A stretch of DNA of 64,000 nt from contig NZ_VLKT01000031.1 in assembly GCF_007830515.1 (NCBI RefSeq), positions 1 to 64,000 on the forward strand, read 5' to 3'. The position numbers and the translations under genes are program-made. Shown piece after piece: positions 33,192 to 41,399 of this stretch (positions are counted from its first letter, which is position 1; every line of letters begins with the position of its first letter). Below the pieces are notes generated by a model, which worked only from the letters and a program-made list of their open reading frames with translations, did no database searches and was not told the origin of the DNA. The stretch comes from Mesorhizobium tianshanense (lineage in GTDB: Bacteria > Pseudomonadota > Alphaproteobacteria > Rhizobiales > Rhizobiaceae).

Positions 33192-33620
33192 GTCCTGGCA
33201 TTTCGCGCCGGCCGGTTTTGCCGCGCGGGTTGGGAAGATGCGTCTCCCTTGGGGATTCCGGCCCGGAACTCCGCACCGTGGGCGCCGTCAACCAGCGGAC
33301 GCCCTTTCCCCGCACCTGAGCCGTCAAAGCAACAGGCGCGGGGCTCATCTAGTCGATCCGACATCGAATGCCAAGCCATAACGGCACTCTATTCGTTTTG
33401 CCGGGCACCAACGGTTATTTGCGATGTCGCCGGCGCAAGGCTTCGGGTGCGGCGACGGCTCTGCAGCATGAGGCTGGTGCCGTAGGTCCGTGCATGATCG
33501 ATGACCGGCGGCGTAGCTTCAAATTCGCGTGTCGCGATTGCGAACAAAGCGCGCGCGCACTATCTCTGTGTTCGAAACAGATGTTGGAAGTCTGCTAAAG
33601 TCTGGAGGGGAAAGGTCTGC
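33192..33620. other. Gene-free stretch between tRNA-Ser and the next gene
   Basis: This stretch should hold the tRNA-Ser promoter (right of 33,191, reading left) and the promoter of the small membrane protein gene. No coding frame is convincing and no strong hairpin stands out. Confidence 0.4.
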
Positions 33621-33944
33621 ATGCTTCGCTTTCTTTTCCGGCTCGCGGCAATGGTTGCGCTTTCGGTTTCCGTCATCATGGCGGTGATCGACGCGACACG
33701 CTCGGTGGCGGTCTCCGCGCTGGTCATGACCCCGCTCAACATAAGCTGGCTCGCCGTTTCGCCGGATACGCGAAGCGCCTTCGAAAGCTTCGTCCGTGAC
33801 AAGGCCGGCCCGCTGCTGTGGGACGGCACCTTCGCCTGGGTGCTCGGCCAGCCCGGCTTCGCGGTGTTCGCGGCGCTTGCCTTCATTCTCTACATGATCG
33901 GCTACAGGCGGGAGCGGCCAACCGGGCGGTTCGCCCCGACGTGA
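33621..33944 (+). CDS. Small membrane protein upstream of msrA
   Basis: This 107-residue protein has two hydrophobic segments (about 5-25 and 75-95), a PetM-like small membrane protein layout. It starts with GGAGGGGAAAG before the ATG. It precedes msrA by 43 bp and may share its transcript. Function unknown. Confidence 0.7.
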   Translation: MLRFLFRLAAMVALSVSVIMAVIDATRSVAVSALVMTPLNISWLAVSPDTRSAFESFVRDKAGPLLWDGTFAWVLGQPGFAVFAALAFILYMIGYRRERPTGRFAPT

Positions 33945-33987
33945 CGACTTCCAGCGTCCCTAACAAAAAGAGAAAGGGAGACTGCGC

Positions 33988-34653
33988 ATGTTTTTTCTCA
34001 GCGACATGCTGAACAAGAAGCTCAATCTACCAAAGCCTGCCGAGGCGCTGCCGGGCCGCGCCAAGCCTATCCCGACGGCATCCAAGCACTTTGTCTCGAA
34101 AAGGCCGCTCAACGGGCCTTATCCCGAAGGTCTGGAGACGGCGATGTTCGGACTCGGCTGCTTCTGGGGCGCCGAGCGCCTGTTCTGGCAGCTTGAAGGT
34201 GTCTGGGTCACGGCTGTAGGCTTTGCCGGCGGTGTCACCCCCAACCCGACCTACCAGGAAACCTGCACCGGTCTCACCGGCCACGCCGAAGTCGTGCTCG
34301 TCGTCTACGATCCGAAGATCGTCTCCTATGGCGAGCTTCTGAAGCTGTTCTGGGAAAGCCACGACCCGACGCAGGGCATGCGCCAGGGTAACGATGTCGG
34401 CACCACCTACCGCTCGGCGATCTACACGTTTGGCGACGCACAGTACCAGGCGGCGATCGCTTCGCGCGACGCCTATGAGGCCTCGTTGCGCGGTGCCGGC
34501 CGCGGCAAGATCACCACCGAGATCGCGCCGGCGCCGGAATTCTACTTCGCCGAGGAAGACCACCAGCAATATCTGGCGAAGAATCCCTACGGCTATTGCA
34601 ATCTGCAGGGCACCGGCGTCGCCTGCGCCATCCCTGCTGCCGTCTCCGCTTGA
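33988..34653 (+). CDS. msrA: Peptide-methionine (S)-S-oxide reductase MsrA
   Basis: This 221-residue enzyme has the catalytic motif GLGCFWGAERLFW, then AVGFAGGVTPNPTYQETCTG, GHAEVVLVVYDP and SHDPTQGMRQGNDVGTTYRS, all standard for MsrA, which reduces methionine-S-sulfoxide in oxidised proteins. The Cys in GCFWG is the catalytic residue; a C-terminal Cys (about 215, GTGVAC) may resolve it. An intrinsic terminator follows. Confidence 0.95.
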   Translation: MFFLSDMLNKKLNLPKPAEALPGRAKPIPTASKHFVSKRPLNGPYPEGLETAMFGLGCFWGAERLFWQLEGVWVTAVGFAGGVTPNPTYQETCTGLTGHAEVVLVVYDPKIVSYGELLKLFWESHDPTQGMRQGNDVGTTYRSAIYTFGDAQYQAAIASRDAYEASLRGAGRGKITTEIAPAPEFYFAEEDHQQYLAKNPYGYCNLQGTGVACAIPAAVSA

Positions 34654-34675
34654 GGCCTTTGGCGAAGGGAGCTGT

Positions 34676-34705
34676 CGTGGCGCTGCATCCCGGCGCCACG
34701 CTTTT
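34676..34705 (+). terminator. Intrinsic terminator after msrA
   Basis: Perfect 8-bp stem CGTGGCGC / GCGCCACG with a 9-base loop, followed by CTTTTCC, 23 bases after the msrA stop. Confidence 0.7.
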
Positions 34706-34714
34706 CCAAAAGGT

Positions 34715-34735
34715 CAAAATTCCGCGTGAATTTTG
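34715..34735. repeat. Inverted repeat CAAAATTC-CGCGT-GAATTTTG
   Basis: A perfect 8-bp inverted repeat with a 5-base spacer lies upstream of the nucleoside-binding protein gene. It is part of a dispersed rhizobial palindrome or an operator. Confidence 0.5.
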
Positions 34736-34862
34736 TTTCGGGCCGTGCCAGATTGGCCCGAAGCGGGAGGAAGACACTCCTGTCTGATGTCGCATGCCTG
34801 CCGGAGAACCGGGCAGGCAGGCGGTGCGTAACGGAAAAAATAACCGACAGGGTGTGGATCAC

Positions 34863-35852
34863 ATGAAACGTATCGTTCTCGGCCTTCTGGCCGCAACTGC
34901 AATGGTTCTTCCGGCCTTCGCCGCGGACATTCAGCCCGCGCTTCTCTACGATCTCGGCGGCAAGTTCGACAAGTCGTTCAACGAAGCGTCCTACAATGGC
35001 GCCGAAAAGTTCAAGGCCGAAACCGGCATTGCCTATGTGGAATTCGAGGTCAGCAATGCGACCCAGCGCGAGCAGGCGCTGCGCCGTTTCGCCGAGGATG
35101 GCCGCACCCCGATCGTCATGGCAGGCTTTTCCTGGGCGGACGCGCTGGAGAAAATCGCCGTAGAGTTTCCCGAAACCCAATTCGCCATCATCGACATGGT
35201 CGTCGACAAGCCCAATGTCCGCTCCCTCGTCTACAAGGAGCAGGAAGGGTCCTACCTCGTTGGCGTGATGGCGGCGATGGCCTCGAAGTCCAAGAAAGTC
35301 GGCTTCATCGGCGGCATGGACATTCCGCTGATCCGCAGATTCGGCTGCGGCTATGTCGGCGGCGCCAAGGCGGCCGGCGCGACCGACGTCATCCAGAACA
35401 TGACTGGCGACACGCCGGCAGCCTGGAACGATCCGGCCAAGGGCGGCGAGATCGCCAAGACGCAGATCGACCAGGGCGCCGACGTGATCTACGCGGCGGC
35501 GGGCGGAACCGGTGTTGGCGTGCTGCAGGCAGCGGCGGATGCCGGCAAGCTCGGCATCGGCGTCGATTCCAATCAGAACGGCCTGCAGCCGGGCAAGGTG
35601 CTGACCTCCATGGTCAAGCGCGTCGACGTTGCCGTCTACAGTAGCTTTATGGACGCCAAGGACGGCAAGTTCACCGCCGGCATCAACGATCTCGGCCTCA
35701 AGGAAGGCGGCGTCGACTACGCCATGGACGACAACAACAAGGACCTTGTCGACGATGCAATGAAGGCGGCAGTCGAAAAGGCCAAGGCCGACATCATCGC
35801 GGGTACCGTCAAGGTGCACGACTACATGTCGGACAATGCCTGCCCTTATTGA
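34863..35852 (+). CDS. BMP-family nucleoside ABC transporter substrate-binding protein
   Basis: This 329-residue periplasmic protein has a signal peptide (MKRIVLGLLAATAMVLPAFA, cleavage near ADIQP) and the Bmp/PnrA pattern (LYDLGGKFDKSFNEASYNGA, PETQFAIIDMVVD, VGFIGGMDIPLIRRFGCGYV, GADVIYAAAGGTGVGV). These proteins bind purine nucleosides. Unlike spirochaete BMP lipoproteins it has no lipobox cysteine. A strong terminator follows, so its high-level transcript ends before the ATPase gene 617 bp downstream, which fits the need for excess binding protein. Confidence 0.9.
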   Translation: MKRIVLGLLAATAMVLPAFAADIQPALLYDLGGKFDKSFNEASYNGAEKFKAETGIAYVEFEVSNATQREQALRRFAEDGRTPIVMAGFSWADALEKIAVEFPETQFAIIDMVVDKPNVRSLVYKEQEGSYLVGVMAAMASKSKKVGFIGGMDIPLIRRFGCGYVGGAKAAGATDVIQNMTGDTPAAWNDPAKGGEIAKTQIDQGADVIYAAAGGTGVGVLQAAADAGKLGIGVDSNQNGLQPGKVLTSMVKRVDVAVYSSFMDAKDGKFTAGINDLGLKEGGVDYAMDDNNKDLVDDAMKAAVEKAKADIIAGTVKVHDYMSDNACPY

Positions 35853-35878
35853 TCCACCGACATTGCGGATCTGATCGA

Positions 35879-35906
35879 AGCCGCCGGGTGAAAGCCCGGC
35901 GGCTTT
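35879..35906 (+). terminator. Strong intrinsic terminator after the binding-protein gene
   Basis: A perfect 10-bp stem AGCCGCCGGG / CCCGGCGGCT with a 6-base loop (TGAAAG) runs into TTT, 27 bases after the stop codon. Confidence 0.85.
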
Positions 35907-35922
35907 GACTTTCTCCGTGGGC

Positions 35923-36132
35923 TCACCAATGCGGCGGCTTGGTCACCGGCACGTCGGGTGCGGCCTGTTCCTCCAGCGCCAGGAACCGGTCGGTCAGCGC
36001 ATCGAGCTTGCGCTGCATGCGCTCGATCACCTTCCACTGCTCGGCGATCTGGCCGGACAGTTCCTCGATGGTCTTCTCCTGCTCGGCGGCGCGGATCTCC
36101 AGCGTCGTCAGCCGGTCGGCGGGCATGGTCAT
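35923..36132 (-). CDS. slyX: SlyX-family protein
   Basis: This 69-residue coiled-coil protein (RLTTLEIRAAEQEKTIEELS, GQIAEQWKVIERMQRKLDAL, then PPHW at the end) matches the SlyX family, including the C-terminal PPH(Y/W). The start is the ATG at 36,132 or 36,126; the longer frame is not supported. It sits in reverse between the binding-protein gene and the transporter genes. Function unknown. Confidence 0.85.
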   Translation of the reverse strand: MTMPADRLTTLEIRAAEQEKTIEELSGQIAEQWKVIERMQRKLDALTDRFLALEEQAAPDVPVTKPPHW

Positions 36133-36469
36133 TTTGAAAACCTCGGGTTCCTGCTGCGCAACTCCCAAGAGATGCGAATTTTTGGGATTCGACACATTAG
36201 AGCGACATGCATCCAATTGGACACACAAAGTGCGCTCTAACACCTACAATCTTCGCATCGCGCTTGCGAACCGAGGGGCGGCGCAGCAAAATCGAATCCG
36301 GTTTTCAGGCCGATGCGATAGCGAATGTGAAGGCTGCGGCCACGTTCGAAATTGACAAGCGCGCGGGGATTTGTCGAGAGTGGATGCTGCTCCGACCAAT
36401 TGGCACAAGCGGTGCGTCATGCTAGGCGTTTTGACCAAGCGATAAAAAAATAAGAGTGGGACAGGCTGC
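36133..36469. other. Intergenic region with inverted repeat before the ABC operon
   Basis: No gene is present. An inverted repeat (TTAGAGCG / CGCTCTAA, 36,197-36,240) is followed by a segment with the rhizobial CCGGTTTT core (near 36,298). The ABC operon promoter should lie in the right half; no clear -35/-10 pair was identified. Confidence 0.5.
36197..36240. repeat. Inverted repeat TTAGAGCG ... CGCTCTAA
   Basis: Perfect 8-bp arms separated by 28 bases. The arm sequence resembles the ends of dispersed palindromic elements common in Mesorhizobium and other Rhizobiales. Confidence 0.5.
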
Positions 36470-38002
36470 ATGGCGCAAGCCGCAATCGAGCTGATCGGCA
36501 TCAACAAGAGTTTTGGCGCCGTTCGCGCCAACCGCGACATCAATCTGGAGATCGTGCGCGGCACCATCCACGGCATTGTCGGCGAGAACGGCGCCGGCAA
36601 GTCGACGCTGATGTCGATCCTCTACGGTTTCTATCAGGCCGACAGCGGCGAGATCCGCGTCGGCGGCCAGCCTGCGTCGATCAAGACGCCCAACGACGCC
36701 ATCGCGCTCGGCATCGGCATGGTGCATCAGCATTTCATGCTGGTCGACAATTTCACGGTGCTGGAAAACGTCATTCTCGGCGCCGAAAGCGATGCGCTGC
36801 TGAAGAAGAGCATCGCCAAGGCGCGATCCGAACTGGAACGGCTCGAGCGCGAATACGGGCTGGAGGTCGATCCCGATGCGATCATCGAGGAGTTGCCGGT
36901 CGGCCTGCAGCAGCGTGTCGAAATCCTCAAGGCGCTGTATCGCGGCGCCGAGATCCTGATCCTCGACGAGCCGACGGGCGTGCTGACGCCTGCCGAGGCC
37001 GACCATCTGTTCCGCATCCTCAAGCAGTTGAAGGAACAGGGCAAGACGGTGGTGCTGATCACCCATAAGCTGCGCGAGATCATGGCGATCACCGACACGG
37101 TCTCGGTCATGCGCCAGGGTACGATGGTGGCGACCAGGGAGACCAGGAAGACCACGGTCGAGGAACTGGCCGAGCTGATGGTCGGGCGCCGCGTGCTGCT
37201 CAGGGTGGAGAAGGGCGAGGCAGAGGCCGGCGGCGTCAAGCTCGCGGTCAAGAACCTGACGGTGAAGGATTCCCGCGGCGTCACCATGGTCGATGACATC
37301 TCCTTCGATGTGCGCGCCGGCGAGATCGTCGGCATCGCCGGCGTCGCAGGCAACGGACAATCCGAAATGCTCGAGGCGATTTCCGGCATCAGGCGCGCCG
37401 TCTCGGGTTCCGTCATGCTCGACGGCAAGCCGATCGACCTCACCGGTGCCGCAGATCCCGGCGAACTGCGCGACCGCGGTCTCGCCCATGTGCCGGAAGA
37501 CCGTCATCACGTCGGCCTGGTGCTGGCCTTCGAGGAGAACGAGAATTCGATCCTCGGCTATCATGACGATCCTCGCTATCTCAGGGGGCCGTTCCTCAAC
37601 ATCGACGCCATCCGCGACGACGCCAGGGACAAGATCACCAAATACGACATCCGCCCGGCGGACTGCCGGCTCAAGACCGCCAATTTCTCCGGCGGCAACC
37701 AGCAGAAGATCGTGCTGGCGCGCGAAATGGAGCAGGATCCGGGTGTGCTGATCGTCGGCCAGCCGACGCGCGGCGTCGATGTCGGCGCCATCGAATTCAT
37801 CCACAAGCGCCTCATCGCCATGCGCGACCAGGGCAAGGCGGTGCTGGTGGTGTCGGTCGAGCTGGACGAGATCCGCTCGCTTTCCGACCGCATCCTGGTG
37901 ATGTTTGCCGGCCGCATCGTCGGCGAGCGCGGCCCGGAGGCGACCGAAGGCGAACTCGGCCTGCTGATGGCCGGTGTCGAGCACCAGGAGGCGGCGCAAT
38001 GA
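36470..38002 (+). CDS. Nucleoside ABC transporter, tandem ATPase subunit
   Basis: This 510-residue protein contains two ATPase domains, as in sugar and nucleoside importers of the RbsA/YufO type. The first has Walker A GENGAGKSTLMSI, signature LPVGLQQRVEILKAL and Walker B LILDEPTGVLTP. The second has a degenerate P-loop (GVAGNGQSEMLE) and the signature SGGNQQKIVLARE. It energises uptake of nucleosides bound by the upstream BMP protein. It overlaps the permease gene by four bases (ATGA). Confidence 0.93.
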   Translation: MAQAAIELIGINKSFGAVRANRDINLEIVRGTIHGIVGENGAGKSTLMSILYGFYQADSGEIRVGGQPASIKTPNDAIALGIGMVHQHFMLVDNFTVLENVILGAESDALLKKSIAKARSELERLEREYGLEVDPDAIIEELPVGLQQRVEILKALYRGAEILILDEPTGVLTPAEADHLFRILKQLKEQGKTVVLITHKLREIMAITDTVSVMRQGTMVATRETRKTTVEELAELMVGRRVLLRVEKGEAEAGGVKLAVKNLTVKDSRGVTMVDDISFDVRAGEIVGIAGVAGNGQSEMLEAISGIRRAVSGSVMLDGKPIDLTGAADPGELRDRGLAHVPEDRHHVGLVLAFEENENSILGYHDDPRYLRGPFLNIDAIRDDARDKITKYDIRPADCRLKTANFSGGNQQKIVLAREMEQDPGVLIVGQPTRGVDVGAIEFIHKRLIAMRDQGKAVLVVSVELDEIRSLSDRILVMFAGRIVGERGPEATEGELGLLMAGVEHQEAAQ

Positions 38003-39138
38003 GCACGCCTTACGCCAAGCTGCCGGCCTGGGCCGATTACGGGCTGATCCCGGTGATCAATCTGTTCGTTGCCTTCGTCGTCGCTGGCTTTGTCGTGCTT
38101 TTGGTTGGAGAAAATCCGTTCCGCGCGGCCGCCGTCCTGGTCGAGGGCGCCTTCGGCCGTGGGCAAGGCATTGCGTTCACGCTTTTCTACGCCACCACCT
38201 TCATCTTCACCGGGCTGTCTGTGGCGGTTGCCGCGCATTGCAGCCTGTTCAACATCGGCGCCGAGGGCCAGGCCTATGTCGCCGGGCTTGGCGTGGCCAT
38301 AGTCTGCCTCGCCTTCGACAGCGTGCTGCCGTGGTGGCTGCTCTTTCCGCTGGCGATCATTGGGGCTGCGGCGGTCGGCGCGCTATGGGCGCTGATCCCG
38401 GCCTATCTGCAGGCCAAGCGCGGTTCGCATATCGTCATCACGACGATGATGTTCAATTTCATCGCGTTCTCTGTCGTGGTCTACCTGCTGGTCGGCGTGC
38501 TGAAGCCCGCCAATTCGATGGCGCCGCAGACGCGCACCTTCCTCGACGGCGCGCAACTGCCGAAGCTCAACTGGATCATCGAGCTGTTCGGCGCCAAGAT
38601 CCGCTCGGCGCCGTTCAACATCACCTTCCTGCTGGCGCTGGCCATGGCCTTTCTGGTGTGGGTGCTGATCTGGCGCACCAGGCTCGGCTACGAGATGCGC
38701 ACCTACGGTCACAGCCCGAAAGCGGCACGCTATGCCGGCATTTCGGAAACCCGCATCATCATCGTCGCCATGATGATCTCGGGCGCTCTGGCCGGCATGA
38801 TGGCGCTCAATCCGACGATGGGCGACCAGCACAATGTCGCGCTCGATTTTGTCTCGGGCGCCGGTTTCGTCGGCATCGCCGTGGCGCTGATGGGCCGGCT
38901 GCACCCGATCGGCATCGTGCTGGCGGCGATCCTGTTCGGCATGCTCTATCAGGGCGGCGCCGAGCTCGCCTTCGAGATGCCGGCCATCAGCCGCGACATG
39001 ATCGTCATCATCCAGGGCCTGGTCATCCTGTTCGCCGGCGCGCTCGAGCACATGTTCCGGCCTTATATCCAGGCGATGTTCGCCTCCATCAGCCCGAGAA
39101 CGGTCGGCATGGAAGCGGTCAAAGGGAAGGGTGCCTGA
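37999..39138 (+). CDS. Nucleoside ABC transporter permease (YufP-like)
   Basis: This 379-residue inner-membrane protein of the BPD_transp_2 family has about ten hydrophobic helices and the conserved segment YGHSPKAARYAGISETRIII, typical of the EAA-like loop in these permeases. It pairs with the following permease to form the channel. Tight overlap on both sides places it in one operon. Confidence 0.92.
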   Translation: MSTPYAKLPAWADYGLIPVINLFVAFVVAGFVVLLVGENPFRAAAVLVEGAFGRGQGIAFTLFYATTFIFTGLSVAVAAHCSLFNIGAEGQAYVAGLGVAIVCLAFDSVLPWWLLFPLAIIGAAAVGALWALIPAYLQAKRGSHIVITTMMFNFIAFSVVVYLLVGVLKPANSMAPQTRTFLDGAQLPKLNWIIELFGAKIRSAPFNITFLLALAMAFLVWVLIWRTRLGYEMRTYGHSPKAARYAGISETRIIIVAMMISGALAGMMALNPTMGDQHNVALDFVSGAGFVGIAVALMGRLHPIGIVLAAILFGMLYQGGAELAFEMPAISRDMIVIIQGLVILFAGALEHMFRPYIQAMFASISPRTVGMEAVKGKGA

Positions 39139-39139
39139 G

Positions 39140-40111
39140 ATGGATGTCTTCATCGCCATCGTCCAGGTACTGGACTCGACCATCCGCCTGTCGGTGCCCT
39201 TGCTGCTCGCCTGCCTCGCCGGCCTCTATTCGGAGCGGGCCGGCGTCTTCGACATCGGGCTCGAAGGCAAGATGCTGGTCGGCGCCTTCGCTGGTGCCGC
39301 CGCAGCCTCCGTCTTCCATTCCGCCTATCTCGGCCTCGGCATGGCCATCCTCATCTCGGTCGCCTTCGCGCTGATCCACGGCTTTGCCTCGATCACCCAT
39401 CGCGGCAACCAGATCGTCTCCGGCGTGGCGATCAATTTCATCGCCGCCGGATCGACGATCATGCTCGGCCAGGCCTGGTTCCAGCAAGGTGGTCGCACGC
39501 CAGCCTTGGCCTCGGGCGAGCGGTTCGGGGCGATCATCTGGCGCGGCGCGGACGCGGTCAGGGGCGTGCCGATCCTCGGACCGATATATTCGGAACTGAT
39601 CTCCGGCCATTCCGTGCTGGTCTATGTCGCGTTCCTCGCGGTGCCGTTCACCTGGTGGGTGCTGTTCCGCACACGTTTCGGCTTGCGCCTGCGCGCGGTC
39701 GGCGAGAACCCGGCCGCGGTCGACACCGCCGGCATCTCGGTCGCCTGGCTGCGCTATCGGGCGCTGATCTGCACCGGCGTGCTCACCGGCATCGCCGGCG
39801 CCTATCTGTCGATGGTGCAGAATGGCGGCTTCGTGAAGGACATGACCGCCGGCAAGGGCTACATCGCACTGGCCGCGCTGATCTTCGCCAAGTGGAAGCC
39901 GGTCAACGCCATGTTCGCCTGCCTGTTGTTCGGCTTCCTCGACGCGCTGTCGATCCGCCTGCAAGGCACGCCGCTGCCGCTGATCGGCAAGGTGCCGGTG
40001 CAATTCATGCAGGCGCTGCCCTATGTCCTCACCGTCATCCTGCTCGCCGGCTTCATCGGCAAGGCGATCCCGCCGCGCGCCGGCGGCGTGCCCTATGTCA
40101 AGGAACGCTGA
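39140..40111 (+). CDS. Nucleoside ABC transporter permease (YufQ-like)
   Basis: This 323-residue second permease of the BPD_transp_2 family has LACLAGLYSERAGVFDIGLE near the N-terminus and the loop RAVGENPAAVDTAGISVAWL. The ATG at 39,140 directly follows the previous stop; a GTG at 39,131 is the alternative. Together with the binding protein, ATPase and first permease it forms a complete nucleoside importer next to salvage enzymes. Confidence 0.92.
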   Translation: MDVFIAIVQVLDSTIRLSVPLLLACLAGLYSERAGVFDIGLEGKMLVGAFAGAAAASVFHSAYLGLGMAILISVAFALIHGFASITHRGNQIVSGVAINFIAAGSTIMLGQAWFQQGGRTPALASGERFGAIIWRGADAVRGVPILGPIYSELISGHSVLVYVAFLAVPFTWWVLFRTRFGLRLRAVGENPAAVDTAGISVAWLRYRALICTGVLTGIAGAYLSMVQNGGFVKDMTAGKGYIALAALIFAKWKPVNAMFACLLFGFLDALSIRLQGTPLPLIGKVPVQFMQALPYVLTVILLAGFIGKAIPPRAGGVPYVKER

Positions 40112-40135
40112 GCATGGCCCCGAACCGCGGGTCCG

Positions 40136-40180
40136 CGTCAGCGAAAAGTGGAAGCCGGTTTTGGGACAAGATCATGCGAG
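40136..40180. repeat. Rhizobial palindromic repeat copy 1
   Basis: The segment AAAAGTGGAAGCCGGTTTT, followed by GGGAC and GATCATGCG, matches 42,785-42,822 in inverse orientation (AAAACCGGTTCCCACTTTTT). Such elements are dispersed in Rhizobiales genomes. This copy sits 11 bases upstream of cdd, within the operon. Confidence 0.65.
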
Positions 40181-40191
40181 AGAAAAACCAA

Positions 40192-40584
40192 ATGGCTCAT
40201 GATCTGTTCGAAGCGGCCAAGGCCGCCATGGCCAAGGCCTATGCGCCCTATTCGAAATTCCCGGTCGGGGCGGCACTGCGCACCGAGGACGGCCGCGTCT
40301 TTGCCGGTGCCAACATCGAGGTCGCGTCCTATCCGGAAGGCTGGTGCGCCGAGACCACCGCGCTCGGCCACTATATCATGGGCGGCGGCGGCAGGATCAC
40401 GGAGATCGCCGTGATCGCCGAGCGCATGGCGAAATGCTCGCCCTGCGGCGGCTGCCGGCAGCGGCTCGCCGAATTCTGCCGGCCGGAAACCAAAGTCTAT
40501 CTGTGCGACAATGGCGGCGTGGTCGAGACCGTGACCATGGGCGAGATGCTGCCCTACGGCTTCCAGGGCGACATTTTGAAATGA
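40192..40584 (+). CDS. cdd: Cytidine deaminase
   Basis: This 130-residue enzyme has the zinc and substrate motifs GANIEVASYPEGWCAETTAL (CAE) and CSPCGGCRQRLAEFC (PCxxC), diagnostic of tetrameric Cdd, which converts cytidine and deoxycytidine to uridine and deoxyuridine. The ATG at 40,192 gives the normal family length. The stop overlaps the phosphorylase ATG by four bases. Confidence 0.95.
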   Translation: MAHDLFEAAKAAMAKAYAPYSKFPVGAALRTEDGRVFAGANIEVASYPEGWCAETTALGHYIMGGGGRITEIAVIAERMAKCSPCGGCRQRLAEFCRPETKVYLCDNGGVVETVTMGEMLPYGFQGDILK

Positions 40585-41399
40585 AGGAAGCGCTTGATCG
40601 TCTCGTCGAAAGGCTGGACGGGCTGGCGCCCGCCACCGCACTTGTGCTGGGTTCGGGGCTTGGGGGGCTTGTCGACCAGGTCGAGGATCCCGTCCGCATT
40701 TCTTATGCCGAATTGCCGGGCTTTCCCAGAAGCGGCGTCACCGGCCATGCCGGCGAGGTGGTGGCGGGACGTTTTGCCGGCACGCCGGTGCTGATGCTGT
40801 CGGGCCGCGCCCACTACTACGAGCACGGCAACGCGGCCGCGATGCGGCCGGCGCTGGAGGTGCTCGCCGGCATCGGCATCTCGAAACTGATCCTCACCAA
40901 TGCCGCCGGCTCGGTCGATCCGGAGATGGGGCCGGGCTCGGTGATGCTGATATCAGACCACATCAATTTCTCGGGCTCCAACCCGCTGATCGGCGAGCCG
41001 AGCGATCGCCGCTTCGTCGGCCTGACCGAAGCCTATGATGCCGGCCTTCGCTCGGCGATCGAAAAGGCCGCCAAGGCGACGGCTACCGCGCTGCACAAGG
41101 GCGTCTATATGTGGTTCTCCGGGCCGTGCTTCGAGACGCCTGCCGAGATCCGCATGGCGCGCATCATGGGTGCCAACGCCGTCGGCATGTCGACCGTGCC
41201 GGAGGTCATCCTCGCCCGTTTCCTTGGCCTGCGCGTCGCCGCCTGTTCGGTCATCACCAACCTCGCTGCCGGGATGACCGGGGCGGAGCTTTCGCACCAG
41301 GAGACCAAGGACATGGCGCCGGTCGGCGGCGCGCGGCTGGCGACCATTCTCCAGCGTGTGTTCCAGGACGGGTTGCCGGAGAGTAAGGTCCCGGCCTGA
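40581..41399 (+). CDS. Purine-nucleoside phosphorylase (trimeric PNP family)
   Basis: This 272-residue enzyme has the phosphate loop VLGSGLGGLVDQVE, then GFPRSGVTGHAG, LSGRAHYYEHG, LTNAAGSVDPEMGPGSVMLI and SGPCFETPAEIRMARIMGAN, the PNP/MTAP class II pattern. It cleaves inosine and guanosine with phosphate. It overlaps both neighbours (ATGA with cdd, TGATG with deoA), so translation is coupled along the salvage operon. Confidence 0.92.
   Translation: MKEALDRLVERLDGLAPATALVLGSGLGGLVDQVEDPVRISYAELPGFPRSGVTGHAGEVVAGRFAGTPVLMLSGRAHYYEHGNAAAMRPALEVLAGIGISKLILTNAAGSVDPEMGPGSVMLISDHINFSGSNPLIGEPSDRRFVGLTEAYDAGLRSAIEKAAKATATALHKGVYMWFSGPCFETPAEIRMARIMGANAVGMSTVPEVILARFLGLRVAACSVITNLAAGMTGAELSHQETKDMAPVGGARLATILQRVFQDGLPESKVPA

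Noticed and set aside
36422..37999. Minus-strand 525-residue open frame
   Set aside because: Antisense shadow of the ABC transporter ATPase gene; high GC at third positions creates long false frames.
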